This document shows, one piece after another, positions 6,836 to 6,908 of a stretch of DNA of 6,908 bases. The notes beneath the pieces were generated by a model that did not search any database, was not told the origin of the DNA, and saw only the letters and a program-made list of their open reading frames with translations. The stretch lies in NCBI GenBank assembly GCA_035541995.1, contig DATKMG010000310.1:1-6908 (forward strand), given 5' to 3'. The stretch comes from DATKMG01 sp035541995. Its GTDB lineage: Bacteria > Acidobacteriota > Terriglobia > Versatilivoradales > Versatilivoraceae. Every line of letters starts with the position of its first letter. The stretch's first letter is position 1. The position numbers were made by a program, and so were the translations under genes.

Positions 6836-6908
6836 CTACGGCAGTGGCTCGAGATTGAAGAAGCCGCTGGTATGCCCGGTGATGTTGTAGACCCGGGAGA
6901 CGGCAATC
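6836..6908 (-). CDS. Probable 3' end of a convergent gene, truncated by window edge
   Basis: On the minus strand an open frame enters from the right edge and ends at TAG (6838-6836). It encodes 23 residues including RVYNITGHTSGFF. Nineteen of 23 third positions are G or C, a coding-like bias not shown by the opposite-strand ATG frame at 6871. It would be convergent with apbE, with a 37-bp gap and no hairpin visible. The fragment is too short to name a family. Confidence 0.4.
   Translation of the reverse strand, partial: IAVSRVYNITGHTSGFFNLEPLP

Noticed and set aside
1..6908. CRISPR array, tRNA, attachment site or complete insertion sequence
   Set aside because: No regularly spaced direct repeats, tRNA-like folds or transposase frames were found on either strand.

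Overview
The window (roughly mid-50s % GC by eye, not computed) looks like chromosomal DNA of an environmental Gram-negative bacterium, most likely an Acidobacteriota member. The reasons are the DUF5117/DUF4953-type zinc metalloprotease, the Tat-exported DUF362 protein, several exported proteins in a row, and a palindromic CCCCTCCTT/AAGGAGGGG repeat of a kind I associate with acidobacterial and other environmental genomes. The assignment is an inference; no rRNA or other marker gene is present.

Layout. (1) 1-2375, +: a 5'-truncated large metalloprotease with an intact HEVGHTLGLRH zinc site. (2) 2428-2582: two REP-like palindromic units in inverted orientation, about 50 bp apart. (3) 2483-4144, +: an exported protein of unknown function whose apparent 5' end lies inside that repeat pair. 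(4) 4149-5432, +: a Tat-signal DUF362 protein, starting 4 nt after the previous stop and so almost certainly co-transcribed with it. (5) 5433-5787: a 355-bp gap with a hairpin just after the operon and degenerate CACAAAG-type inverted repeats. (6) 5788-6798, +: an exported FAD:protein FMN transferase (ApbE family). (7) 6836-6908, -: the probable 3' end of a convergent gene cut by the window edge.

How the genes may work together: all four long genes are on the + strand, and the three whose N-termini are visible carry export signals, so the region appears to serve the cell envelope or periplasm. ApbE attaches FMN covalently to exported flavoproteins, but no FMN-binding target domain is visible here, so its substrate must lie elsewhere. 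The gene 2/DUF362 pair is the best candidate for an undescribed two-gene unit. I saw no tRNA, rRNA, CRISPR array, prophage or complete insertion sequence.
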